Of a stretch of DNA of 64,000 bases, positions 37,649 to 47,153 are shown piece by piece; positions within the stretch are counted from its first letter, which is position 1; each line of letters starts with the position of its first letter. The notes beneath the pieces are model-generated. The model had not been told where the DNA came from. It saw nothing but the letters and a program-made list of their open reading frames with translations, and ran no database searches. The stretch covers positions 1 to 64,000 of the forward strand of contig NZ_JAHSPR010000012.1 of the NCBI RefSeq assembly GCF_019132845.1, read 5' to 3'. The position numbers were made by a program, and so were the translations under genes. Origin of the DNA: Advenella alkanexedens. GTDB taxonomy: Bacteria > Pseudomonadota > Gammaproteobacteria > Burkholderiales > Burkholderiaceae_B.

Positions 37649-38045
37649 CTTACTCCAACCAATTCTACCTAAAACAAATTCAGACCATGAATTCGTACAT
37701 TTATAAAAATCTCTTGCCATGAACGGCCCGACAACTACAGAATGCTATTTAAACAAACACCAGCAAGCCAGCCAAGACAGAAAACCAATCATTCAAATAA
37801 ATGCCTGCATTTTAATCATTAATCGTAAATTTTTGTTTCAAACAAACAACATAAATCCTAATAAATAACAATTAAATAGCAAATAAAAACATTAAGATCC
37901 GTTATAAAAATATTTTATTGCCCATCAACGTCTATTCAGGGGTGTTCTCCCACTGACTCCGGATACCTTCCGGGTCCTGCCTGCACCCTCGACAAAAAAA
38001 CATCCGGCCTTAAACCGGATGTTGGGATTCACGATCATGAACAAT
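37649..38045. other. 397-base gap between the lipoprotein gene and sco
   Basis: The right end holds the sco terminator (37994-38023). Positions 37930-37992 are unusually GC-rich for this gap and can form small hairpins (for example CCGGA/TCCGG near 37963-37977). Positions 37721-37925 are strongly AT-rich and probably contain the lipoprotein promoter on the minus strand, though I could not assign boxes. No convincing reading frame is present. Confidence 0.5.
37994..38023 (-). terminator. Rho-independent terminator of the sco-ctaB-ctaA operon
   Basis: On the minus strand a nine-base-pair stem (AACATCCGG/CCGGATGTT, 38015-38023 with 37999-38007) is followed by a run of U (37994-38000 as A on the plus strand). 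It is about 22 bases past the sco stop. Confidence 0.9.
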
Positions 38046-38672
38046 TCAAAACAGGCTTTTTATATCCTTTTCCATATCTTCAACAGGTGTGCCCGGCTTG
38101 AAAAGAATACGGGACTCACCTTTTTTATCCAGCACATATAAGCTGGAGCTGTGCTCCATGGAGTATGTGCCATTGGTATGGGCCACTTTCTTGTAAAAGG
38201 CCTTGAAGGATTTGGCCAACCGGGCAATTTGCTCGGGCGTGCCGGTAATCGCATTGAAACGTTCATCAAAAGCGGACACATAAGCCTTGAGCATTTCCGG
38301 TGTATCACGTTCGGGGTCTATACTCACCATCACCACCTGCACCTGCGCCGCTTCTTCAGGGGTGAATTTTGTCATGAGCTGCGACAGCTCCGCCATGGCG
38401 GTAGGACAGACATCGGGGCATTGGGTAAACCCAAAGAAAACCACCACCACCTTATCCTTGTAATCCTCGAAAGAAACCGGTTTGCCATCCTGATTAATAC
38501 CACCGACGTTTTTACCAAAACCGGTACCGGTAATATCCGAACCAATAAATGAAATTGACCGGGTGGTTGCCGCTTCGAACACCTCCTGCTTGCAGGCGGA
38601 TAAGCCAAATGCCATGGAAAACGCCAATCCCAGACTGACTGCCAGCTTCCTGGCCTTATATGATTTTTTCAT
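38046..38672 (-). CDS. SCO1/SenC copper chaperone lipoprotein
   Basis: Thioredoxin-fold protein that delivers copper to the CuA site of cytochrome oxidase. The 208-residue protein has a lipobox (LSAC, C27), the copper-binding CPDVC pair (C85, C89) and the distal histidine in YSMEHSSSLYV. Last gene of the ctaA-ctaB-sco run; eleven bases after ctaB. Confidence 0.94.
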   Translation of the reverse strand: MKKSYKARKLAVSLGLAFSMAFGLSACKQEVFEAATTRSISFIGSDITGTGFGKNVGGINQDGKPVSFEDYKDKVVVVFFGFTQCPDVCPTAMAELSQLMTKFTPEEAAQVQVVMVSIDPERDTPEMLKAYVSAFDERFNAITGTPEQIARLAKSFKAFYKKVAHTNGTYSMEHSSSLYVLDKKGESRILFKPGTPVEDMEKDIKSLF

Positions 38673-38682
38673 TACTTAACAC

Positions 38683-39582
38683 CTACAATCGCATCAGAAT
38701 CATCATCCAGTGATCCACCAGCAAAGCGCCAAACAACAGCGCCAGATAGAGAATCGAAAACCGGAACGTTTTTCGGGCCAGCTCATCACTGTAAACCTTA
38801 TACAGTCTTAATGCATACCGGATGAACCAGCCACCCAAAAACAGGGCCGATGCCAGATAAAACACACCACTCATGCGGATAATAAAAGGCATGAGTGTGA
38901 CCACCACAAGCATGAAAGTATATAAAAGAATATGCAAGCGGGTAAACGCATTGCCATGCGTGATGGGTAACATCGGCAAACCTGATTTTTGGTAATCATG
39001 GCTGCGATACAGCGCCAGCGCCCAGAAATGCGGAGGGGTCCAGGCAAAAATAATAAGCACCAGCAACCACGCCTCTGCCGGAACCGAGCCCGCCACAGCT
39101 GCCCAGCCCAACGCTGGCGGCATTGCACCTGATAAGCCGCCAATAACGATATTCTGGGGGGTACGCGGTTTTAATACAATAGTATAGATCAAGGCATAGC
39201 CAATAAATGTCGCAAATGTCAGCCACATGGTCAACGGATTGACGAACCAGTACAGCACCAGCATGCCCAGACCACCCACCATGCCCGACATAAGCACCAC
39301 CTGCAGTGAAGTAATGGTACCTTGTGCCGTTGCCCGGCGCCGGGTTCTTAACATGCGGGCATCAATTTCCTGTTCGATCAGACAATTAATGGCAAAAGCG
39401 GCCGCGGCCAGCAGCCAGATCCCGAAGGTTCCCGCCACCACCACACTGGCCGGTGGCAACCCGTTGGAGGCCAAAAACATACCGATGACGGCACAGAAAA
39501 CGGCCAACTGGGTTACCCGGGGTTTGGTCAGTACCCAATATTGTTGGAAAAAACCTGTTTGCGGTGTCAAGGCAATCGTCAT
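38683..39582 (-). CDS. ctaB: Protoheme IX farnesyltransferase (heme O synthase)
   Basis: UbiA-family membrane enzyme that adds farnesyl to heme B, first step towards heme A. The 299-residue protein has [20 protein letters not shown], the prenyl-diphosphate site [18 protein letters not shown] and the second Asp-rich region, with eight to nine helices. It overlaps ctaA by four bases. Confidence 0.96.
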   Translation of the reverse strand: MTIALTPQTGFFQQYWVLTKPRVTQLAVFCAVIGMFLASNGLPPASVVVAGTFGIWLLAAAAFAINCLIEQEIDARMLRTRRRATAQGTITSLQVVLMSGMVGGLGMLVLYWFVNPLTMWLTFATFIGYALIYTIVLKPRTPQNIVIGGLSGAMPPALGWAAVAGSVPAEAWLLVLIIFAWTPPHFWALALYRSHDYQKSGLPMLPITHGNAFTRLHILLYTFMLVVVTLMPFIIRMSGVFYLASALFLGGWFIRYALRLYKVYSDELARKTFRFSILYLALLFGALLVDHWMMILMRL

Positions 39583-40595
39583 GGCAATACCTTATAGTCA
39601 GTTCCTGCGCGACTCAATCGCACAAGTATCGTTACCGCCGCAATCACCAAACCTGCGGCGCCACCATTATGCAAAACGGCAATGAGTAATGGCCACTGGA
39701 AAAATATCGTGCTCAATCCGGTTAAGACCTGCATCAATAATAACAAAACCAGCCACTGCGCGGGAGCGCGTAAACCCTGCTCTTTTCGCAGACGCAAGGC
39801 AATGGCAAACAAGAACACGAAGACAAAGATGGCGAAATTGCGGTGCACCCAGTGAATCGCTGTCAATGCCTGCTGTGAAATCATTTCCCCGCTGGATAAT
39901 TCGCCCAGACCACGAAAAACCGAATAGCCGCCAACAAAATCCATCTCGGGAATCCACTGCCCATGACAGGTGGGAAAATCCATACATGCCAGGGCGGCAT
40001 AATTGGTACTGACCCACCCCCCGAACACAATCTGCACAAACAAGATAAGCAGCCCAAACCACATCCAGGGCCGATAAACAACCATACCGGCAGGAATCGG
40101 CGCATGTGCTTTTTCACGGGCGGCAAGCCAGCTCATAAGAGCCAGCAACAGCATGCCGCCCAACAAATGGGCAGTCACGATTACCGGCATTAGTTTATGC
40201 GTCACGGTCCAGGCACCAAACGCACCCTGCAGACAGACCGCCACCAGACAAAAAGTGGCCAGTCCCGCCGGGCGGCCAATCTGCTTTCGATAACGCCATG
40301 CCATGACTACAATGGCAATGATCAGCATGCCCAGCACGCTACCCCAATACCGGTGAATCATTTCGATCCACGCCTTTGACATGGACACTGGCCCATAGGG
40401 CTGCTGCGTCAGCGCCTCGGCAATTTGCCCCGATGCGCCAAACGGCGTGAGTTTGCCATAACAGCCTGGCCAGTCAGGGCAACCCAGACCTGAATCGGTA
40501 AGACGCACGAAAGCGCCAAACATAATCAGATCCAGCGTAAAAAACCAGGTCAGGAATACAAGCTGGCGATAAATGGAACGAACCCGGGCTGCCAT
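39579..40595 (-). CDS. ctaA: Heme A synthase (COX15/CtaA)
   Basis: Oxidises the methyl group of heme O to the formyl group of heme A. The 338-residue protein has eight helices and the characteristic [21 protein letters not shown] motif, plus the heme-ligand histidines in [19 protein letters not shown] and [10 protein letters not shown] start at the ATG at 40595; a TTG at 40607 is in frame but overlaps the upstream gene. Confidence 0.95.
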   Translation of the reverse strand: MAARVRSIYRQLVFLTWFFTLDLIMFGAFVRLTDSGLGCPDWPGCYGKLTPFGASGQIAEALTQQPYGPVSMSKAWIEMIHRYWGSVLGMLIIAIVVMAWRYRKQIGRPAGLATFCLVAVCLQGAFGAWTVTHKLMPVIVTAHLLGGMLLLALMSWLAAREKAHAPIPAGMVVYRPWMWFGLLILFVQIVFGGWVSTNYAALACMDFPTCHGQWIPEMDFVGGYSVFRGLGELSSGEMISQQALTAIHWVHRNFAIFVFVFLFAIALRLRKEQGLRAPAQWLVLLLLMQVLTGLSTIFFQWPLLIAVLHNGGAAGLVIAAVTILVRLSRAGTDYKVLP

Positions 40596-40599
40596 GGTA

Positions 40600-41235
40600 T
40601 TACCCAATCACGGAAACATGCAGTAGTTTGGCAATATCGTTACGAAACCGGACGGGATCGGTGTCCTGGCCGGGGTAATACATGATCAAATTGCCAAGCG
40701 GATCAATGATCCACAGGTATTTATCCATTTCCCGCTCAAGCTCAACCGCATCTGCCTGCACATCCGGGCCCAATAAAAAAGCACTCAACGCCACCGGATC
40801 GGCCCGTAACATCAAGGTACCTTTATACGCATCGAGCACCTTCTGCGGTATGGGCTCGTTATCGGTCACAAACCAGACGCGCATCAAACGCTCCACATTC
40901 TTGCCCTGGCTGGCATGGGCATTGCGGGTGTAATGCAACTTGGTGGCGCAAGAATCCGGACAGGCACCACCATCAGCACTAACCAATACCCAGCGCCCTT
41001 TCAGTGACCCCAGATCAAACGGCTTGCCATCAAGCATCGTTAACGGCAACTGGGCCGACGCTGGCATCGTCCGTTGTGGCGTCACGAATGAACCATAATT
41101 GGTGGCACCGGCAGGTCTTAAGGCCGGCACATAATAAAGCAATGCGGCTGCCACCAACGGAATAATGCAACTGAGCAGAATCAGGTACAAAGGCACCAGG
41201 GACCGTTTTTTCATCTCCAATACCCCACTATTCAT
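40600..41235 (-). CDS. Thioredoxin-like membrane protein of the oxidase cluster
   Basis: A 211-residue protein with one N-terminal helix (LVPLYLILLSCIIPLVAAALLYYV) and a periplasmic SCO/thioredoxin-like domain: FDLGSLKGRWVLVSADGGACPDSCATKLHYTR. The CPDSC pair resembles the SCO copper site, and a WIIDPLGNLIMYYPGQ strand follows. Such proteins lie between SURF1 and ctaA in many beta-proteobacteria; a copper or redox role in oxidase assembly is inference. The ATG at 41235 has AAGGAG five bases upstream and overlaps the surf1 stop. Confidence 0.85.
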   Translation of the reverse strand: MNSGVLEMKKRSLVPLYLILLSCIIPLVAAALLYYVPALRPAGATNYGSFVTPQRTMPASAQLPLTMLDGKPFDLGSLKGRWVLVSADGGACPDSCATKLHYTRNAHASQGKNVERLMRVWFVTDNEPIPQKVLDAYKGTLMLRADPVALSAFLLGPDVQADAVELEREMDKYLWIIDPLGNLIMYYPGQDTDPVRFRNDIAKLLHVSVIG

Positions 41236-42013
41236 TCTGACTCCTTGATTTCCAGTGTCTACCCATCCTGTATCCTACAAACAGCATGGCCAGCAGCGCT
41301 ATCAGGGCAAACCCAAACCATTGCATGGCATAAGCCGTATTTTTGTGATGGTCAACAGGCGGTGTTGCCCAATCACGGATCAGTCCGTCCTCTATTGTCC
41401 CCATCTGCTGGATTACCATCGGCAAAAAAACCAGGCCGCTTGCCTGCGCCATGTTTTTCAATTCAAGATTTTGAACCTGGGGCAACTCCGACCCTGACAA
41501 AGGCAGACGGGCAGGCAATTGTGCCTGTTTCTCACCCGATAACGACCAAAGCTCAAGCAACCTTGGCACATGATCCAACAGCTGCCCCTGGATCGTCACG
41601 GTGCCCGCCGTTAACGGAAAATCGGGAAGGGGTGCCGGTGCAATGCGTCGCTCAAACCAGCCCCGCAAAACCAGAACGGCTTTATGATGAGGTGCCTGTC
41701 CCAACAACAAGGGTGTTGCCAGCCAATAACCCGGCCTGCCCTGATGATTGCGATTTAACAACACACTGAACTGTGGTTGCCACACACCGGTCACACTAAC
41801 CGTTCGCCATTCCCGCCATTCATTTTCAGGTGTATCATTTTGAAGTAACAGGGTGGAAAGCTGTTGCCCATGTTCGATCTCGGCCTGAAGGGCCTGTCGT
41901 TCACTGGCACGCTGCAATTGCCATTGACCCAGTAAAATAAAAATCACCAGCAGCATTGCCAAAAACACCAAGGCAAGCCAGTGCTTTATCTTTACGGCTT
42001 GACTGTCTTTCAT
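41228..42013 (-). CDS. SURF1 family oxidase assembly protein
   Basis: Assembly factor for heme A insertion into subunit I. About 261 residues with two terminal helices (HWLALVFLAMLLVIFILLGQWQL and YAMQWFGFALIALLAMLFVGY). Between them is the SURF1 domain with GQWQLQRASERQAL, VSVTGVWQPQFSVLLNRNHQGRPGYWLATPL and LRGWFERR. Several in-frame ATGs occur upstream (to 42076), but these overlap the divergent DUF2909 gene; 42013 leaves a 28-base gap. Confidence 0.9.
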   Translation of the reverse strand: MKDSQAVKIKHWLALVFLAMLLVIFILLGQWQLQRASERQALQAEIEHGQQLSTLLLQNDTPENEWREWRTVSVTGVWQPQFSVLLNRNHQGRPGYWLATPLLLGQAPHHKAVLVLRGWFERRIAPAPLPDFPLTAGTVTIQGQLLDHVPRLLELWSLSGEKQAQLPARLPLSGSELPQVQNLELKNMAQASGLVFLPMVIQQMGTIEDGLIRDWATPPVDHHKNTAYAMQWFGFALIALLAMLFVGYRMGRHWKSRSQNE

Positions 42014-42041
42014 TCGATTTTTCCCATCGGGAGCATCAATC

Positions 42042-42245
42042 ATGCATGTATTCATCGGGGTGGTTTTCCTGTCCATTATCGTCAGTCTGGCACTTGCTTT
42101 TTTCTATTTAATGCGGGACAAAGGTACCAACAACAAAACCGTCAACGCCCTGACCCTGCGCGTGGGTCTTTCGATTGCCCTGCTGGCCTTTGTGCTGTTT
42201 GCCAACTACATGGGCTGGATCCACAGCACAGGCATCAGGCCATAG
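42042..42245 (+). CDS. Twin-transmembrane DUF2909 protein
   Basis: A 67-residue protein with two helices (VFIGVVFLSIIVSLALAFFYLM and LRVGLSIALLAFVLFANYMGW) joined by a short polar loop (RDKGTNNKTVNAL). DUF2909 proteins recur in beta- and gamma-proteobacterial cytochrome oxidase clusters without a known role. GGGAG lies eight bases before the ATG, and a terminator follows directly. It is the only plus-strand gene within the oxidase cluster. Confidence 0.88.
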   Translation: MHVFIGVVFLSIIVSLALAFFYLMRDKGTNNKTVNALTLRVGLSIALLAFVLFANYMGWIHSTGIRP

Positions 42246-42269
42246 CCAACACCCCTTCACCTTGACGTC

Positions 42270-42297
42270 AAAAGGCCGGATCAGACCGGCCTTTTTT
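42270..42297. terminator. Bidirectional terminator between DUF2909 gene and coxC
   Basis: Ten-base-pair stem (42270-42279 and 42286-42295) with a six-base loop; T-runs follow in both directions (six T on the plus strand, four on the minus). Confidence 0.9.
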
Positions 42298-42314
42298 GCA
42301 GGCTTACCGGTTGC

Positions 42315-43190
42315 TCAAAACCAATATACAAACAAATAAAGCCCCAGCCAGACCACATCAACAAAGTGCCAGTACCAGGCCGCCCCTTCAAAACCAAAGT
42401 GGTGATCGGCCGTAAAATGTCCCCTGACCAGGCGCAACAAAATAATGCTCAGGATAGTGGCACCCAACAATACGTGAAAACCGTGAAATCCGGTTAACAT
42501 GTAAAACAGCGAGCCATAAATACCGGAATCAAAACGCAGGTTCAGGTCTGAGTAAGCATGGCCATATTCAACGGCCTGAAAATACAGGAAAGTAAAACCC
42601 AGGATCACGGTAAGCAACAACCAGAAAATACTGCTGCCCCGCTTGCTGGCCCGCAAGGCATGGTGCGAAAGGGTTAGCGTCAGCCCCGACGTTAACAGTA
42701 AAATCGTATTGATGGTGGGCAGCCAGAAAGGCCCTATTATTTCAAAAGGCGGAACAATTCCGGCCGGGCCGAAATTGGGCCATTGACCTGAAAAACCCGG
42801 CCACAGCATTAACTGGTGATCCAGATTACTCAGCCAGGGTGTGGTTATTTCACGGGCATACCAAAGCGCACCAAAAAAAGCCGCAAAGAACATGACCTCG
42901 GAAAAAATAAACCAGCCCATCCCCCAACGATAGGAATCATCAATGCGCTTGCTGTTAAGCCCGCTCTCGGACTCCCGGATGGCATCGGAAAACCAGAAAA
43001 ACAGCATGACAAACAATAACAGCAACCCCGCCAGAAAAACCCAGTTCCCGTAAGAAACATGGTTAATCCAGGCGACCGCCCCAATCAGCATAATCAAAAT
43101 GGCAAAACTGGTTCTGGCCGGATGTGCCGAAGATGAAGGCACATAATAATACGGTACCTCTTTGCCATTAACGGAGTGACTTGCACCCAT
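42315..43190 (-). CDS. ctaE: Cytochrome c oxidase subunit III
   Basis: Third core subunit of the aa3 oxidase, 291 residues with seven helices, supporting proton uptake and turnover stability. Typical segments are RWGMGWFIFSEVMFFAAFFGALWYA, the conserved Glu in that helix, TSGLTLTLSHHALRA and FHGFHVLLGATILSIILLRL, ending in FVDVVWLGLYLFVYW. GGAG is six bases before the ATG. Confidence 0.97.
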   Translation of the reverse strand: MGASHSVNGKEVPYYYVPSSSAHPARTSFAILIMLIGAVAWINHVSYGNWVFLAGLLLLFVMLFFWFSDAIRESESGLNSKRIDDSYRWGMGWFIFSEVMFFAAFFGALWYAREITTPWLSNLDHQLMLWPGFSGQWPNFGPAGIVPPFEIIGPFWLPTINTILLLTSGLTLTLSHHALRASKRGSSIFWLLLTVILGFTFLYFQAVEYGHAYSDLNLRFDSGIYGSLFYMLTGFHGFHVLLGATILSIILLRLVRGHFTADHHFGFEGAAWYWHFVDVVWLGLYLFVYWF

Positions 43191-43227
43191 AGCTTTCTCC
43201 TTTGGTACAAATACGTTTTATTTGGAA

Positions 43228-43452
43228 TCAGGCCAATCCTGAAATGGCCCAGCGAGCAACCATCACCAATATAAAAATAAATATAAGAACCCCGATAATG
43301 CCTGCAAGAATGATATGCACCGGATTGAGCCTTGAAATATCCTCCTGATAACTGGCTCCTTTTCGAATACCCAGAAAAGCCCACAAGATGGCCTTCAGGG
43401 TCTGGAAAAAATTCAATTTCCGCTGTGCCAGCTCTTTAATATCGTCACTCAT
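43228..43452 (-). CDS. DUF2970 small membrane protein
   Basis: A 74-residue protein with a soluble N-terminal half (LNFFQTLKAILWAFLGIRKGASYQED) and one helix (PVHIILAGIIGVLIFIFILVMVARW). DUF2970 members sit in the oxidase cluster of beta-proteobacteria and have no established function. The coxA-side neighbour is the 35-residue protein, 15 bases away. Confidence 0.88.
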   Translation of the reverse strand: MSDDIKELAQRKLNFFQTLKAILWAFLGIRKGASYQEDISRLNPVHIILAGIIGVLIFIFILVMVARWAISGLA

Positions 43453-43467
43453 TCATGTGCCCTTTGC

Positions 43468-43575
43468 TCAAACGATCTTCAGGCCTTTGCCTATTGTCCA
43501 GAAGAACAGCAGCAGCACCACAACTGCCAATATAAGACCTGTTCTTATGTTCTTGCTACGTTGCTCGGGTGTCAT
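43468..43575 (-). CDS. Cytochrome oxidase small assembly protein (35 residues)
   Basis: A 35-residue single-helix protein, MTPEQRSKNIRTGLILAVVV and onward, ending TIGKGLKIV. Similar tiny proteins follow coxA in many beta-proteobacteria, normally just before cox11. The longer frame running back to 43722 is inside coxA and is not used. An AGG lies ten bases upstream of the ATG. Confidence 0.75.
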   Translation of the reverse strand: MTPEQRSKNIRTGLILAVVVLLLFFWTIGKGLKIV

Positions 43576-43606
43576 TGTCTTTATGCCTGTCAATAAAAAA
43601 ATCGGT

Positions 43607-45202
43607 TTACTTGATTTCCGGTGGAGTCTCGAAAGTATGGTAGGGCAAGGGAGATGGCAAGGTCCATTCGAGCCCCTCGGCGCCTTCCCATACCTGCGCG
43701 GTTGCTTTCTGCCCTTCTCCACGGAACGCTTTAATCACGATATACAGGAACAGCAACTGCGAGAGTCCGAACCAGAAAGCCCCAATGGTGGCAATCTGAT
43801 GGAAGTCGGTAAACTGCGTTGCATAGTCCACGTAACGGCGCGGCATACCGGCCAGACCCAAAAAATGCATCGGGAAAAAGGTCAGGTTAAAAGACACGAT
43901 GGTTGACCAGAAATGAATCCTGCCCAGTTTTTCGTCATACATATATCCCGTCCATTTAGGCAGCCAGTAATAGGTGCCTGAAAACAGTGCGAACAGGGAT
44001 CCGGCCACCAGCACATAATGGAAATGTGCCACCACATAATAAGTGTCGTGCACGGCAATATCAATGGGGGCTACCGCCAAAATCAGGCCGGTAAAGCCGC
44101 CAATGGTAAATACGAAAATAAAACCGATTGAAAACAGCATGGGCGTTTCAAAACTTAATGAACCGCGCCACATGGTGGCCACCCAATTAAACACTTTCAC
44201 CCCGGTTGGAATGGAAATCAGCATGGTGGCATACATGAAATACAACTGTCCGGTGACCGGCATACCTGTTGCAAACATATGGTGTGCCCACACAATAAAT
44301 GAGAGAATAGCAATCGCCGAGGTGGCATACACCATGGAAGCATAGCCAAACAGTTTTTTACGCGAAAAAGTGGGGATGACGGCTGACACAATACCAAAGG
44401 CCGGCAGAATCATGATGTAAACTTCAGGATGCCCGAAGAACCAGAACACATGTTGATACAACACCGGATCGCCCCCGGCTGCCGCATTGAAAAACCCGGT
44501 TCCAAAATGACGGTCTGTCAGCAGCATGGTCACTGCCGCCGCCAGCACGGGCATCACGGCAATCAGCAGATAAGCGGTAATCAGCCAGGTCCAGCAAAAC
44601 AAGGGCATTTTCATCAGGGTCATGCCTGGTGCACGCATATTCAGCACCGTGACAATAATATTGATCGCCCCCATAATGGAAGAGGCACCCAGAATATGAA
44701 TGGCGAAAATGGCCATATCCATACCCGGCCCCATTTGCAGGGACAAAGGCGCATACATCGTCCAACCCGCGGCAGTGGCACCACCGGGAACAAAGAATGA
44801 GGCGGTCAACAAAATGCCCCCCACCGGCAACAGCCAGAAGCTGAAGTTGTTCATGCGGGCAAAAGCCATATCCGATGCACCAATCTGCAAGGGAATCATG
44901 TAGTTGGCAAAACCCACCAACGCGGGCATGATCGCCCCGAAAATCATGATCAGGCCATGCATGGTGGTGAACTGGTTAAACAGGTCCGGCTGAAAGAACT
45001 GCACGCCTGGCTCAAATAGCTCAATCCGTATCAATAGCGCCAGGGTGCCGCCTTCCATCAGGGAAATGAACGAAAAGATCAGGTACATCAGGCCAATATC
45101 TTTATGGTTGGTGGCAAAAAGCCACCGTCGCCAACCCTTGGGCTTGGCATCGTGATCGTCGTGAACGAGATCCTGGGCGTGACCGACTGCTACGCTAGTC
45201 AT
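43607..45202 (-). CDS. ctaD: Cytochrome c oxidase subunit I
   Basis: Catalytic subunit with heme a and the heme a3-CuB centre, 531 residues, twelve helices. Visible are the heme a ligand region ([23 protein letters not shown]), the CuB His-Tyr motif [14 protein letters not shown], the His-His CuB ligands in [10 protein letters not shown] and the a3/a ligands in [17 protein letters not shown] very strong ribosome site (AAGGAGG) precedes the ATG. The subunit belongs to the aa3-type (A-family) oxidases. Confidence 0.97.
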   Translation of the reverse strand: MTSVAVGHAQDLVHDDHDAKPKGWRRWLFATNHKDIGLMYLIFSFISLMEGGTLALLIRIELFEPGVQFFQPDLFNQFTTMHGLIMIFGAIMPALVGFANYMIPLQIGASDMAFARMNNFSFWLLPVGGILLTASFFVPGGATAAGWTMYAPLSLQMGPGMDMAIFAIHILGASSIMGAINIIVTVLNMRAPGMTLMKMPLFCWTWLITAYLLIAVMPVLAAAVTMLLTDRHFGTGFFNAAAGGDPVLYQHVFWFFGHPEVYIMILPAFGIVSAVIPTFSRKKLFGYASMVYATSAIAILSFIVWAHHMFATGMPVTGQLYFMYATMLISIPTGVKVFNWVATMWRGSLSFETPMLFSIGFIFVFTIGGFTGLILAVAPIDIAVHDTYYVVAHFHYVLVAGSLFALFSGTYYWLPKWTGYMYDEKLGRIHFWSTIVSFNLTFFPMHFLGLAGMPRRYVDYATQFTDFHQIATIGAFWFGLSQLLFLYIVIKAFRGEGQKATAQVWEGAEGLEWTLPSPLPYHTFETPPEIK

Positions 45203-45278
45203 ATTGTCCTCCTTACCTGCATAGTCCCGGCCTATAGTGTTGACCGGTTAAATAAGTATCTGAATAAATCCGGGGCTT

Positions 45279-46097
45279 TTATTTTGATGCCAGCGCTTTG
45301 CGCTCTTTTGACCAGGATGCGAAATCATCTTCGGACACAACGCGCACGACAATCGGCATAAAGGCGTGGTTCTGACCGCACAATTCAGCACACTGTCCAC
45401 GAAACGTTCCGATCTGATCAGCCCGGAACCAGGTATCGCGCAAAAAGCCCGGAATGGCATCCTGCTTGACCCCCAGTTCGGGTACATACCAGGAATGAAT
45501 GACGTCGGAAGCAGTAACGACCACACGTATCTTCTTGCCAACTGGCACGACCATTTCCTGATCCACTTCCATCAGGTAAGTATTTGATTTTTTGGCATCA
45601 CCCATAATTTCAGCAACAGGCGTAGACAGATTCGATAGAAAACTGACCCCTTTGGCAGGACCGTCAAGATACTCATAACCCCATTTCCACTGATAACCCG
45701 TTGCCTTGACCGTCAGGTCGGCACTGGATGTGTCTTTCATGGCAACCACCGTTTTGGTGGCGGGCAATGCCATGGCGATCACAATAATGAAGGGAATGAC
45801 CGTCCAGGCCACTTCAACGCCTAAATGCTCGTGAAAAACGGACGCCTTATGACCCTTTGATTTTCGATGGGCCCAGATGGAATAGAACATGACCCCGAAT
45901 ACGCCGATAAAAATAATCGTGCAAATAATCAGCATCATCCAGTGCAGCCAATAAATATCAGCGGCAATTTCTGTTACCCCTGGCGTCAGATTAATCTGTG
46001 CAACCTTGGGACCCCCTGGCATGTCTCCTGTTTGGGCGAATACCGTTGTGCTGCCAATGAATACGGTAATGCCTAGCAACCCTCTCAACTTTTTCAT
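45279..46097 (-). CDS. ctaC: Cytochrome c oxidase subunit II
   Basis: Carries the CuA centre that accepts electrons from cytochrome c. The 272-residue protein has a signal peptide, two helices (IYWLHWMMLIICTIIFIGVFGVMF and EVAWTVIPFIIVIAMALPATKTV) and a cupredoxin domain with CuA ligands in CAELCGQNHAFM. No fused C-terminal cytochrome c is present. First gene of the oxidase operon; start at 46097 with AGAGG seven bases upstream. Confidence 0.97.
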   Translation of the reverse strand: MKKLRGLLGITVFIGSTTVFAQTGDMPGGPKVAQINLTPGVTEIAADIYWLHWMMLIICTIIFIGVFGVMFYSIWAHRKSKGHKASVFHEHLGVEVAWTVIPFIIVIAMALPATKTVVAMKDTSSADLTVKATGYQWKWGYEYLDGPAKGVSFLSNLSTPVAEIMGDAKKSNTYLMEVDQEMVVPVGKKIRVVVTASDVIHSWYVPELGVKQDAIPGFLRDTWFRADQIGTFRGQCAELCGQNHAFMPIVVRVVSEDDFASWSKERKALASK

Positions 46098-46318
46098 GTT
46101 GACCTCTTGCTGTTGCACCCAAATATCATTTTTTATTACTATCTACTACACTGAATATTCAGGTACAGATTTATTATTTAGTGGCACAAATTTTTTCTAC
46201 AACGTATTGATTTACATCATAGTGCATTCATTTAACCATACAAACACAGATTAAAGTTACTGCATATACAGCATAAAGGCTACAATCGTTGCATGTTTGA
46301 TACGTAACTCATAGTAAT

Positions 46319-47134
46319 TTGAAGCAATTAACTGAACTTTATCAAGGGCTACAGCAAGAAATACAGGAATTCCCTCATAGACATTCCCTTCCTTTGCTTA
46401 TTGCCGGAAAATCAGCCGGTTTTATTACGGCCGAGGCACAAACCGCCTTGCGTAATCACCCGCAGGTTTACCAGAGCGCCAGCGGATTTCATATTGCCAG
46501 TCCGGACATCTCCAGAACTGAATTGGATCGCCTTCTGGCCAGTATCGCCACTTGTCTTCACCGGGCCAATTGCACCCGAGCCTGGCGCGATGAACTGCTT
46601 AATGTATATGCCGAAGGACAGGCCATTGGTGTCATCGAGCGGGCAGCCATGCGTCCGCTTGGCCTGTTAACCCGTGCCGTACACTTGAATGCCTGGACCC
46701 CCGACCTGAAAATTTACCTGGCAAAACGTGCATCCACCAAAGCCACCGACCCCGGCATGTGGGACACCCTGGTCGGCGGCCTGGCCAACGGAATTGAAGA
46801 CCTGGAACAGGCGCTTTTGCGCGAAAGTGATGAAGAGGCCGGACTGGAAGAGCCCGATTTGCAAATCCGCACACCCTTGCGTACTATTTTGCAAATGCAC
46901 CGTCGCTTGCCCGAGGGCTATCAGGTTGAGGATATCATAGTAAGTGACTGCATTATCCTGCCACATACCCAACCCGCCAACCGTGACGGTGAAGTGTCTG
47001 AAATCAGGATATTTGAACAGGAAGAAGTTCTTGACATGATTACCCGCCGGGTAATCACAGTTGAAGCCGCCATTGTCCTTCTTGACGGACTGATCAACCA
47101 GCCCGCCAAACGACTGTTGCATCAGCTGCCTTAA
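46319..47134 (+). CDS. DUF4743/Nudix hydrolase family protein
   Basis: A 271-residue protein with an N-terminal DUF4743-like region (LLIAGKSAGFITAEAQTAL, ... VIERAAMRPLGL) and a C-terminal Nudix domain. The Nudix box starts at GLANGIEDLEQALLRESDEE and continues AGL, matching G-x5-E-x7-REUxEExGU. The family is related to the Nudix part of eukaryotic thiamine-pyrophosphokinase-linked proteins; a role cleaning damaged thiamine phosphates is possible but not shown here. The only available start is a TTG at 46319 without a ribosome site; a TACAAT -10-like box at 46281-46286 lies close upstream. Confidence 0.85.
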   Translation: MKQLTELYQGLQQEIQEFPHRHSLPLLIAGKSAGFITAEAQTALRNHPQVYQSASGFHIASPDISRTELDRLLASIATCLHRANCTRAWRDELLNVYAEGQAIGVIERAAMRPLGLLTRAVHLNAWTPDLKIYLAKRASTKATDPGMWDTLVGGLANGIEDLEQALLRESDEEAGLEEPDLQIRTPLRTILQMHRRLPEGYQVEDIIVSDCIILPHTQPANRDGEVSEIRIFEQEEVLDMITRRVITVEAAIVLLDGLINQPAKRLLHQLP

Positions 47135-47153
47135 TTCACAAAGGAGATCACTC

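Noticed and set aside
37930-37992. Structured RNA upstream of the BamE/OmpA lipoprotein
   Set aside because: Only short weak hairpins with no matching promoter or terminator of their own; the nearby terminator belongs to sco.
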